Assembly: GCF_034421375.1 (NCBI RefSeq)
Contig: NZ_CP139779.1
Location: 2,356,001 to 2,420,000 of the forward strand
Origin: Microbacterium invictum
GTDB taxonomy: Bacteria; Actinomycetota; Actinomycetes; Actinomycetales; Microbacteriaceae
DNA length: 64,000 bases
Reading direction: 5' to 3'
Made by a program: the position numbers and the translations under genes. Of the stretch, positions 54,118 through 60,832 are shown in pieces; the stretch's first letter is position 1; every line of letters begins with the position of its first letter. The notes beneath the pieces are model-generated. The model had not been told where the DNA came from. It saw nothing but the letters and a program-made list of their open reading frames with translations, and ran no database searches.

Positions 54118-55206
54118 TCAGCGCGCCGCGATCAGCTCGTCGGCGACGCGGCGCGCCCAGCTCTCGGCATCGGCCAGCGACTCGCGCGTGAGCGCCGCGG
54201 GCGCCTCGTGGCGGTCGACGACGTCTACGACGAGGTCGACGATGTCGAGGAACCGCAGTCGGCCCTCGTGGAAGGCGTCGACGGCCTGCTCGTTCGCGGC
54301 GTTGAACACCGCGGGGTAGGTCGCCCCGGCCATCCCGACCCGCTTGGCCAGCCGCACGGCGGGGAAGGCGTCCTCATCCAGCGGCTCGAAGGTCCACTGG
54401 GCCGCGCGGGTCCAGTCGATCGGCGCCCCGACGCCCGCCACGCGCTGCGGCCAGTCGAGGCCCAGGGAGATGGGAAGGCGCATGTCGGGCGGTGACGCCT
54501 GGGCGATCGTCGACCCGTCGACGAACTCGACCATCGAGTGCACGACCGACTGCGGGTGGACGACGACGTCGATCGCGTCGTAGGGCACCCCGAAGAGGAG
54601 GTGCGCCTCGATGACCTCGAGGCCCTTGTTCACCAGCGTGGCGGAGTTCGTGGTCACGACCCGCCCCATGTCCCACGTCGGGTGGGCCAGGGCCTGCGCC
54701 GGCGTGACGTCGGCCAGTTCCGACCGAGACCTCCCGCGGAACGGACCGCCCGAGGCGGTCAGCACGAGGCGGCGCACCTCGTCGTGGGTACCGGCGCGCA
54801 GCGCCTGCGCGATCGCGGAGTGCTCGGAATCGACGGGCACGATCTGCCCGGGCGCGGCGAGCGCCGTGACGAGCTCGCCGCCCACGATGAGCGACTCCTT
54901 GTTGGCCAGCGCCAGGGTGCGACCCGTCTCGAGCGCGGCGAGCGTCGGCCCGAGCCCTACCGAACCGGTGATGCCGTTGAGCACGACATCGACCTCGACG
55001 TCGCGGACGAGCTGCTCCGCCTCTGAGGCGCCGAGGGCGCACGCACTCTCGGCGACCCCGAACTGCGCCGCCTGAGCGGCCATCAGTTCGCGGCGGCTAC
55101 CTGTCGCCAGACCCGCCACCTCGAAGCGGTGGGGATTGGCGGCGATGACCTCGAGAGCCTGCGTGCCGATGGAGCCGGTGGAGCCGAGGACGAGGATGCG
55201 CCGCAT
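54118..55206 (-). CDS. dxr: 1-deoxy-D-xylulose-5-phosphate reductoisomerase
   Basis: The 362-aa protein has the NADPH loop [28 protein letters not shown], the metal/substrate motif [24 protein letters not shown] and [20 protein letters not shown], all as in Dxr. It makes MEP, the first committed step of the non-mevalonate isoprenoid route. The ATG is six bases after TAGGCT. It is the upstream end of the conserved minus-strand backbone. Confidence 0.96.
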   Translation of the reverse strand: MRRILVLGSTGSIGTQALEVIAANPHRFEVAGLATGSRRELMAAQAAQFGVAESACALGASEAEQLVRDVEVDVVLNGITGSVGLGPTLAALETGRTLALANKESLIVGGELVTALAAPGQIVPVDSEHSAIAQALRAGTHDEVRRLVLTASGGPFRGRSRSELADVTPAQALAHPTWDMGRVVTTNSATLVNKGLEVIEAHLLFGVPYDAIDVVVHPQSVVHSMVEFVDGSTIAQASPPDMRLPISLGLDWPQRVAGVGAPIDWTRAAQWTFEPLDEDAFPAVRLAKRVGMAGATYPAVFNAANEQAVDAFHEGRLRFLDIVDLVVDVVDRHEAPAALTRESLADAESWARRVADELIAAR

Positions 55207-55212
55207 CCGGTC

Positions 55213-55218
55213 AGCCTA
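55213..55218 (-). promoter_or_regulatory. leaderless -10 box TAGGCT for dxr
   Basis: Minus-strand TAGGCT, then GACCGG, then the ATG at 55206. Confidence 0.5.
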
Positions 55219-55242
55219 TCCGCGCGACATCCGGCAGCGGGG

Positions 55243-56196
55243 TCAGGGCGCGGTCGTGGCCGCGACGTGCTGGACGCCGAGGATGTCGACGACGAAGACC
55301 AGGGTCTCCTCCTGGAGTTCGTTGCCCTCGACGGCGCCGTAGCCGAACTCCGGCGGGATGACCGCGAGCACCTGCGACCCCACGGTCTGACCCTCCAGGG
55401 CCTGGCGGAACCCGTCGACGACTCCGGTCGTCTGGAACGACGCCGGAGTGCCCGCCTCCCAGCTGGAGTCGAACACCTCGTTGTCCGACCACTTCACGCC
55501 GGTGTACTGAACGAGCACGGTGTCGCCGGGCTCGACCGTCTCGCCGTCGCCCTGCTTCAGCGTCGCGAGCTCCACCGCGGTGGGGGCATCGGCGTCGGGG
55601 ACCGTGATGGTCGGCTCGCCGTCCTCCGCCAGCTCCACCTCGGGAAGCCCCTCGGGCGCGGGCTGCTCGGTGCCCCAGGCGGCATCGGGGACCGTTTCGA
55701 GGAAGTCGAAGACGTAGACCTCGCCGCCGTTGGTCTCGGTCGCGGGGAAGGTGGCGACGACGCGGGTACCGGGCGTCGCGCACCCGAGGACCTGGCCGAT
55801 GGGGTTGTCGGCGGAGATCTGCTGCGGCAGGAACTGTCCGGGCTCGTAGTTGAGCGACCCGAGTTCCTCGCCGGTGTCGGCGCTGAAGGCGGTGAAGGCG
55901 ATGTTGACCAGCTCGCCGGCCGCGACGGGATCGCCCTCGCCCTCGGTGACCACGGTGCTCTGCAGCTCGGAGATCTCCAGCGGCGCGGTGAAGACGGCCT
56001 GCGACGCAGCGCCCGGCTCACCCTCGACCGTGACCGACTCGGATGCCTCGCCCGACGGAGCAGCGGCGTCGCAGAGGTCGGCGACCTGCGCCGACGGCGA
56101 TCCGGTCGCGTCGGGCGCACCGCCGCCGGAGCACGACGTCAGCAGGAGGAGCGACACAGCGGTGACGGACAGGGCGGCGATCGAACGAATGCGCAC
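55243..56196 (-). CDS. two-domain FKBP-type prolyl isomerase lipoprotein
   Basis: The 317-aa protein has a lipobox LLTSC near residue 22 after a hydrophobic signal, so it should be anchored outside the membrane. The second domain (residues ~210-310) is a complete FKBP (VLVQYTGVKWSDNEVFDSSW; VDGFRQALEGQTVGSQVLAV; IPPEFGYG). The first (~80-200) has FKBP-like features but misses the active-site Tyr and Asp pattern, so it may be a chaperone half. GTG at 56196 with GAGG upstream chosen; longer starts lack support. Confidence 0.87.
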   Translation of the reverse strand: MRIRSIAALSVTAVSLLLLTSCSGGGAPDATGSPSAQVADLCDAAAPSGEASESVTVEGEPGAASQAVFTAPLEISELQSTVVTEGEGDPVAAGELVNIAFTAFSADTGEELGSLNYEPGQFLPQQISADNPIGQVLGCATPGTRVVATFPATETNGGEVYVFDFLETVPDAAWGTEQPAPEGLPEVELAEDGEPTITVPDADAPTAVELATLKQGDGETVEPGDTVLVQYTGVKWSDNEVFDSSWEAGTPASFQTTGVVDGFRQALEGQTVGSQVLAVIPPEFGYGAVEGNELQEETLVFVVDILGVQHVAATTAP

Positions 56197-56333
56197 AGAA
56201 ACCTCAGGGTCGAGGGACGAAAGGACCTCCCCATCCTGGCCTACGTTTCCTCTGTCTGGGCTGAGAGGTCCCGACCGGCCCCGAGCGCAGCGTGGCACGG
56301 GCGGGGATGCCGACGGCGGAATGAGAGCGAGAG

Positions 56334-56339
56334 TACCCT
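56334..56339 (+). promoter_or_regulatory. leaderless -10 box TACCCT for the acyltransferase
   Basis: TACCCT ends six bases (CGTCTG) before the GTG at 56346. Confidence 0.45.
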
Positions 56340-56345
56340 CGTCTG

Positions 56346-57122
56346 GTGACGTCCGAGGCAGCCAGCGATCTCTCCCCCGGGGACCCCGACGCGCCTTCGC
56401 ATTCCATCGGCATGACCTATGCGACGGGGCGGATGGTGATCGCGCCGCTGGGCCGACTGATCTACCGCCCGAAGATCGAGGGCAAAAGCAACGTTCCCCG
56501 CCAGGGACCGGTCATCTTCGCCAGCAATCACCTGTCGTTCATCGACTCCATCGCCATCCCCGTCGCCGCTCCCCGCCCGGTGCACTTCCTCGCCAAGGCG
56601 AGCTACTTCGAGGGGTCGGGGATCAAGGGCTGGATGTCGCGGGAGTTCTTCCGCGCCATCGGCGCCATCCCGGTCCAGCGCGGAGCCGGTCAGGCCGCGC
56701 TCGACGCACTGGAGCAGCAGCGGCTGCTGCTGGCCGAGGGGCGCGCGGTTGCTCTGTACCCGGAGGGCACGCGCTCGCTCGACGGGAGGCTCTACAAGGG
56801 CCGCACGGGCGTCGCGTTCCTGGCGCTCGAGACCGGCGCGCCCGTCGTCCCCGTGGGGCTGATCGGAACGGACCGCGTCATGCCGGTGGGCGCGAAGCGC
56901 CCGTCGCTGTCGGAGCGCATCACCGTGCGGTTCGGCGCACCGCTGGATCTGTCCCATCACGGTGCGGCGTCCTCGGGGCGAGCTCGCCGCGGGGCGACCG
57001 ACGAGATCATGTCGGCGATCCACGCTCTCAGCGAGCAGGAGCTCGCCGGCCAGTACAACGAGGTGCCCGCGCAGAACCCGATCGAGCGCATCAAGCAGGT
57101 CCTTCCGCACGAGCGGCTGTAG
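56346..57122 (+). CDS. plsC: 1-acyl-sn-glycerol-3-phosphate acyltransferase
   Basis: The 258-aa protein has the PlsC/LPLAT motifs: catalytic NHLSFID (NHx4D) near residue 61, KASYFEGSGIKGW, GAIPVQRG, and YPEGTRSLDGRLYKGRTGVA (motif III). It transfers an acyl group to the 2-position of lysophosphatidic acid to make phosphatidic acid. No membrane helix is strongly predicted except a weak one near 30-40, so it may sit on the inner face of the membrane. Confidence 0.9.
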   Translation: MTSEAASDLSPGDPDAPSHSIGMTYATGRMVIAPLGRLIYRPKIEGKSNVPRQGPVIFASNHLSFIDSIAIPVAAPRPVHFLAKASYFEGSGIKGWMSREFFRAIGAIPVQRGAGQAALDALEQQRLLLAEGRAVALYPEGTRSLDGRLYKGRTGVAFLALETGAPVVPVGLIGTDRVMPVGAKRPSLSERITVRFGAPLDLSHHGAASSGRARRGATDEIMSAIHALSEQELAGQYNEVPAQNPIERIKQVLPHERL

Positions 57123-57143
57123 CGCGCGGCGCGTAGCGGCGGC

Positions 57144-57196
57144 GCGGTGGTGCGGCGGCGCGGTGGTGCGGCGGCGCGGTGGTGCGGCGGCGCGGT
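57144..57196. repeat. 16-bp tandem repeat, three copies plus partial
   Basis: GCGGTGGTGCGGCGGC repeats exactly at 57144-57159, 57160-57175 and 57176-57191, followed by GCGGT. It is just after the plsC stop; composition is only G, C and T. Confidence 0.85.
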
Positions 57197-57231
57197 GTGC
57201 AAGCGGCCCGCTCAAGGCGCCGGCTGTCGGT

Positions 57232-57249
57232 GTGGCCCAATGGGGCCAC
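57232..57249 (+). terminator. hairpin GTGGCCC-AATG-GGGCCAC, possible plsC terminator
   Basis: A perfect 7-bp stem with loop AATG is followed by CTTCTG, a weak pyrimidine tail. It lies 110 bases after plsC; termination function is uncertain. Confidence 0.35.
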
Positions 57250-57269
57250 CTTCTGCGGGGAACCGTGCC

Positions 57270-57555
57270 ATTCGTGCCACTCGGCTGCTCGCCCCACGAT
57301 CCAGGTGGCGGAAAGGGCGGCCTCGAGCCGCGGGACTCCGCGATTCGTGCCACTCGGCTGCTCGCCCCACGATCCAGGTGGCGAAAAGGGCGGCCTCGAG
57401 CCGCGGGACTCCGCGATTCGTGCCACTCGGATCGTCGCCCGCCGATCCGGGTGGCGGAAACGGCGGCCCGTGCCGCGGGACTCCGCCATTCGTGCCACTC
57501 GGCTGCTCGCCCCACGATCCGGGTGGCCCAGATGGCGGCCTCACGTGCCCCCGAC
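57270..57555. repeat. array of four ~73-bp tandem repeats
   Basis: Units start with ATTCGTGCCACTCGG at 57270, 57343, 57416 and 57488 (periods 73, 73, 72). Units 1 and 2 differ at one base; units 3 and 4 are more diverged, and unit 4 loses similarity after ~55 bases. Each unit contains GCCAC and GTGGC arms about 24 bases apart (perfect in all four) and, in units 1-2, a second small palindrome around CTCGAG. There are no unique spacers, so it is not a CRISPR array. Confidence 0.9.
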
Positions 57556-57648
57556 CCGCCATCCGCGACACTCCGATGGACGCAGACCCCAGAACCACCA
57601 CCAGTCGCGGGCCCGAATCGAGCGCCCGGTCGACGTGACCCGCCGGTG

Positions 57649-58131
57649 TCACGCCGACTCGTCAGCCACCAGGATGGTCGCCTCATGGCGGACCGGGAAG
57701 TTGACCGAATTGGCGATGAAGCACAGGGCATGAGCCTTGTCGTGCGCCGCCAGCGCGGCATCCCTCATCACCTCCGAAGCGACGGTCACCCGCGGGTGGA
57801 GCATCACCTCGCGGAACGCGCCGCTGGCCGCACCGTCCTCAACCATGAGACCGGTCGCCTCGTCCTCGTAGTCGACCACGACGACCCCCGCCATCACGCA
57901 CGCGTGAAGGTACGACAGCAGATGGCATTCGCTGAGCGCCGCGAGGAGGAGGTCCTCGGGATTCCACCGCGCCGGATCCCCCCGGAACGGCTTGTCGGCC
58001 GACGCCAGCAGCGCGGGCTTGCCCTCGACCTCGATCGTGACGGAGCGGTCGTAGTCGCGGTATCCGCTGGTGCCGCTCCCCCGGTTGCCGGTCCACGTCG
58101 CGCGCAGCGCGTATCGATGCTCACCGATCAT
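57649..58131 (-). CDS. OsmC/Ohr-family peroxidase-like protein
   Basis: The 160-aa protein has the two OsmC active-site cysteines: in ALSECHLLSYLHAC (peroxidatic) and in AHALCFIANSVNFPV (resolving). It begins with the family-type WTGNRGSGTSGYRDYDRS. OsmC enzymes reduce organic hydroperoxides with thiols. The ATG at 58131 is six bases after CAGACT, a near match to the leaderless box. It is divergent from asparaginase. Confidence 0.9.
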   Translation of the reverse strand: MIGEHRYALRATWTGNRGSGTSGYRDYDRSVTIEVEGKPALLASADKPFRGDPARWNPEDLLLAALSECHLLSYLHACVMAGVVVVDYEDEATGLMVEDGAASGAFREVMLHPRVTVASEVMRDAALAAHDKAHALCFIANSVNFPVRHEATILVADESA

Positions 58132-58176
58132 GGCCCCAGTCTGTCACGCAGGATCGGGGGGCTCCGGGGCCGGCGG

Positions 58177-58182
58177 TAGGCT
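58177..58182 (+). promoter_or_regulatory. leaderless -10 box TAGGCT for asparaginase
   Basis: TAGGCT, then GACGTGC, then the GTG at 58190. Confidence 0.5.
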
Positions 58183-58189
58183 GACGTGC

Positions 58190-59179
58190 GTGCCGCAGAC
58201 CATCGCCGCCGCAGAGGCCGTCGAGCTCGCCGTCGTCGAACGCAGCGGATTCGTGGAGTCCCGTCACAGCGGGGTGGCGGTGGTGCTGAATGCCGACGGC
58301 GTGGTCGCCGAACGATTCGGCGACGTCGAGGCGCTGGTCCTCCCCCGGTCGAGCCTGAAGCCCCTGCAGGCGCTCGCTCTCCTCACGGCCGGAGCCGACC
58401 TCGCCGGCGAAGAGCTCGGCCTTTCCACCGCGAGCCACACCGGCACCGACCGCCACGTGGCCGTCGTCCGCGGCATCCTGGATCGTGCCGGCCTCGACGA
58501 GCGCGCGCTCGGCTGTCCCCCGGCGTGGCCCTCGGATCAGGCGACCCGCGACGCGGTCGTGCGCGCCGGCGGCGAGCCCTCGCGGGAGCGGATGAACTGC
58601 TCGGGCAAGCACGCTGCGATGCTCCTGACCGCCACCGTCAACGGGTGGGACACCGCGACCTACCTCGAGCCCGAGCACCCGCTGCAGATCCACGTCCGCG
58701 AGGTGATCGAACGCCTCACCGGCGAGCGCGTCGCGTCGACCGCCGTCGACGGCTGCGGGGCACCCGTCTACGCCATCACGCTGCTCGGCCTCGCCCGCGC
58801 CGTCCACCGCGTCGGGGTGTCGTCCGAGCGGTCGCCGTTCGCCCTGCATCGTCAGGCCGGAACGCTCGTTCGGACGGTCCGCGAACATCCTTGGACGATC
58901 GAAGGACCGGGCCGCCCCGACACCATCGCCATCGAGCGCCTCGGCGTCTTCGCCAAGACCGGCGCCGAGGGCGTGCTCGTGATGATTGCCCCGGGCGGCG
59001 CGACGGTCGCACTGAAGATGCTCGACGGCTCGTCGCGCGCAGCGACCGTCGTGGCGCTGCGCCTTCTCGAGCGCCACGGCGCGCTGTCGCCCGCCGACGT
59101 CGCCGCCACGGTCGCCGAGCTCCCGCTCTCGGTCACCGGGGGCGGCCGGGACGTCGGAGTGATCCGCCCGGCGATGTGA
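58190..59179 (+). CDS. asparaginase (AnsA/Rhizobium-type, PF06089)
   Basis: The 329-aa protein has the motifs of the asparaginase II family found in rhizobia and actinobacteria: VERSGFVESRHSGVAVVL, LPRSSLKPLQALALL (Ser-Lys pair), SHTGTDRHV, MNCSGKHAAMLL, DGCGAPVYAITL and FAKTGAEGV. This fold is distinct from E. coli AnsA/AnsB. It hydrolyses L-asparagine to aspartate and ammonia. A convergent APC permease follows; aspA elsewhere in the window could take the aspartate further to fumarate. Confidence 0.85.
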   Translation: MPQTIAAAEAVELAVVERSGFVESRHSGVAVVLNADGVVAERFGDVEALVLPRSSLKPLQALALLTAGADLAGEELGLSTASHTGTDRHVAVVRGILDRAGLDERALGCPPAWPSDQATRDAVVRAGGEPSRERMNCSGKHAAMLLTATVNGWDTATYLEPEHPLQIHVREVIERLTGERVASTAVDGCGAPVYAITLLGLARAVHRVGVSSERSPFALHRQAGTLVRTVREHPWTIEGPGRPDTIAIERLGVFAKTGAEGVLVMIAPGGATVALKMLDGSSRAATVVALRLLERHGALSPADVAATVAELPLSVTGGGRDVGVIRPAM

Positions 59180-59258
59180 CGCCGGCATCGCTCGACTCGG
59201 AGATGTGGGTCTGCGAGGCCGAGCGCTCAGCGCACCGGACGCGCCGATCGCTGCGACC

Positions 59259-60800
59259 TCAGCTGAGCCCGCCGTCGACCGACCGCTGATAGGCCCCCTC
59301 GTCCGGGACGAGCACCGGCGTGTCACGGTTGAGGCGCTCGCCGCGGAAGAACGGCTTCGAACCCGGGAAGGCGTACCAGAGGAACATCAGCACCACGCCG
59401 ATCGCGAGCGACCCGACCCCGACGACGAACGTGCCGCCGATGCCGAACAGGACGGTGTAGCCGTAGTCGACGTCGTACATGTCGATCGCCGACTGGATGA
59501 ACGCGTAGGTCAGCATCAGGGCACCCAGCAGCGGCAGAATCCCGCGGTAGAGGAGGTTCCGACCCGACGTGAACAGGTCGCGCCGGAAGTACCAGACGCA
59601 GGCGTAGCCGGTGAGGGCGTAGTAGAACGCGATCGCGAGGCCGAGGGAGAGGATCGAGTCCTGGAGGATGTTGTCGCTGACCAGCGTCATCCCGATGTAG
59701 AACAGGCTCGCGACGATCCCCATCACGATCGTGGAGAAGGACGGGGTCTTGTAGACGGGGTGGACGGTGCGGAAGCGCTGCGGGAGCGCCTTGTACACCC
59801 CCATCGCGAGCGTCCCCCGCGCGGTGGGCAGGATCGTGGTCTGGGTCGACGAGACCGCCGAGATCAGCACCGAGACGAGGAGGACCGGCGCGAGGGGGCC
59901 GAGCAGGTCGTCCTTCAGCGCCAGGAAGATGTCGTCGGCGTTGGCCTCGTTGCCGAGGCCCACGCCGGTCGTGCCGAGACCGGCGTACATCATGGCCGCG
60001 ACGGTCACGCCGACGTACGTGATCACGAGGATGAGGGTCGTCAGCAGCGCCGCCCGGCCCGGGATGCGCTTGGGGTCCTTCGTCTCCTCGTTGAGGGCGA
60101 GGCAGGTGTCCCAGCCCCAGTAGATGAAGATCGCCAGCAGGATGGCCTCGGTGAAGGCGCTGAAGTCGGTGAAACCGAGCGGGTTGAACCACGACAGATC
60201 CAGGGGCGTCGGATTCGGCGCGGTGCCGGTGAAGAACTGCCAGAGGGCGGCGACGATGAAGATCGCCAGGACGAGGTACTGGATGCCGAGGAGGACGTTC
60301 TGGATCCTCTCGCCGATCTCCACTCCCCGCCAGCTCACCCACGTCATCGCCGCGATGAAGAAGACACCGGTGGCGGTGACGAGCAGCACGTTGTCGGCCA
60401 GCGAGCCGTCGCCGAACAGCGACCAGAAGTAGATCCCGGCGATCTGGGCGAGGTTCGCGAGCACGATGGTGCCGGCGACCGCGACACCCCATCCGCCCAG
60501 CCAGCCGATCCACGGCCCGAACGCCTTCGTGCTCCAGGTGAATGTCGTGCCGCAATCGGGGATCGCGTTGTTCAGCTCGCGATAGGCGAAGGCGATGAAC
60601 AGCATCGGCACGAAGGCGATGATGAACGCGATCGGCGCCTGGGCGCCGACGGCGAGGACGACGAATCCGAGCGTCGCCACGAGCGAGTACACCGGTGCGG
60701 TGGATGCCAGACCGATGACGGTCGAACCCCACAGCCCCAGCGTTCCCGTTGCGAGGCCCTTGCCGTCGGGTCGACCCAGGGTCACGGGGGAGGTTGCCAT
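59259..60800 (-). CDS. APC family amino acid permease
   Basis: The 513-aa protein has about 12 hydrophobic helices, the APC start LGLWGSTVIGLASTAPVYSL, the conserved FAYRELNNAIPDCGTTFTWS, and FIYWGWDTCLALNEETKDPK, which is typical of the amino acid/polyamine family. It imports amino acids or amines with protons; the exact substrate is unknown. The ATG at 60800 is six bases after TACCGT and was chosen over much longer in-frame extensions with no family match. Confidence 0.87.
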   Translation of the reverse strand: MATSPVTLGRPDGKGLATGTLGLWGSTVIGLASTAPVYSLVATLGFVVLAVGAQAPIAFIIAFVPMLFIAFAYRELNNAIPDCGTTFTWSTKAFGPWIGWLGGWGVAVAGTIVLANLAQIAGIYFWSLFGDGSLADNVLLVTATGVFFIAAMTWVSWRGVEIGERIQNVLLGIQYLVLAIFIVAALWQFFTGTAPNPTPLDLSWFNPLGFTDFSAFTEAILLAIFIYWGWDTCLALNEETKDPKRIPGRAALLTTLILVITYVGVTVAAMMYAGLGTTGVGLGNEANADDIFLALKDDLLGPLAPVLLVSVLISAVSSTQTTILPTARGTLAMGVYKALPQRFRTVHPVYKTPSFSTIVMGIVASLFYIGMTLVSDNILQDSILSLGLAIAFYYALTGYACVWYFRRDLFTSGRNLLYRGILPLLGALMLTYAFIQSAIDMYDVDYGYTVLFGIGGTFVVGVGSLAIGVVLMFLWYAFPGSKPFFRGERLNRDTPVLVPDEGAYQRSVDGGLS

Positions 60801-60806
60801 GGGCTG

Positions 60807-60812
60807 ACGGTA
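60807..60812 (-). promoter_or_regulatory. leaderless -10 box TACCGT for the APC permease
   Basis: Minus-strand TACCGT, then CAGCCC, then the ATG at 60800. It lies next to the end of the FtsK-like gene. Confidence 0.45.
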
Positions 60813-60832
60813 GAGCCACGGGGCGACGGCGG

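Larger units (their letters stand above)
57123..57648. other. 526-bp non-coding spacer filled with repeats
   Basis: No coding sequence is supported between the ends of plsC and the OsmC-like gene. From left to right it holds a GC-only 16-bp tandem repeat (57144-57196), a hairpin GTGGCCC/GGGCCAC (57232-57249), a four-copy ~73-bp tandem array (57270-57555), and then ~90 bases with no feature I can name. Reading frames here translate to repetitive peptides from three frames and are not genes. Confidence 0.75.

Noticed and set aside
57270..57555. CRISPR array
   Set aside because: The units follow one another without unique spacers, and there is no cas gene in the window.
57091..58179. Several reading frames across the tandem repeats giving repetitive peptides such as LLAPRSRWRKGRP
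   Set aside because: They exist in several frames and both strands because the repeat lacks stops; the repeat period (73) is not a multiple of three, so no stable repeated protein can be encoded, and no start site is convincing.
59340..59365. TTCGAACCC, resembling a tRNA T-loop
   Set aside because: It is inside the APC permease coding sequence, with no acceptor or anticodon stem around it.
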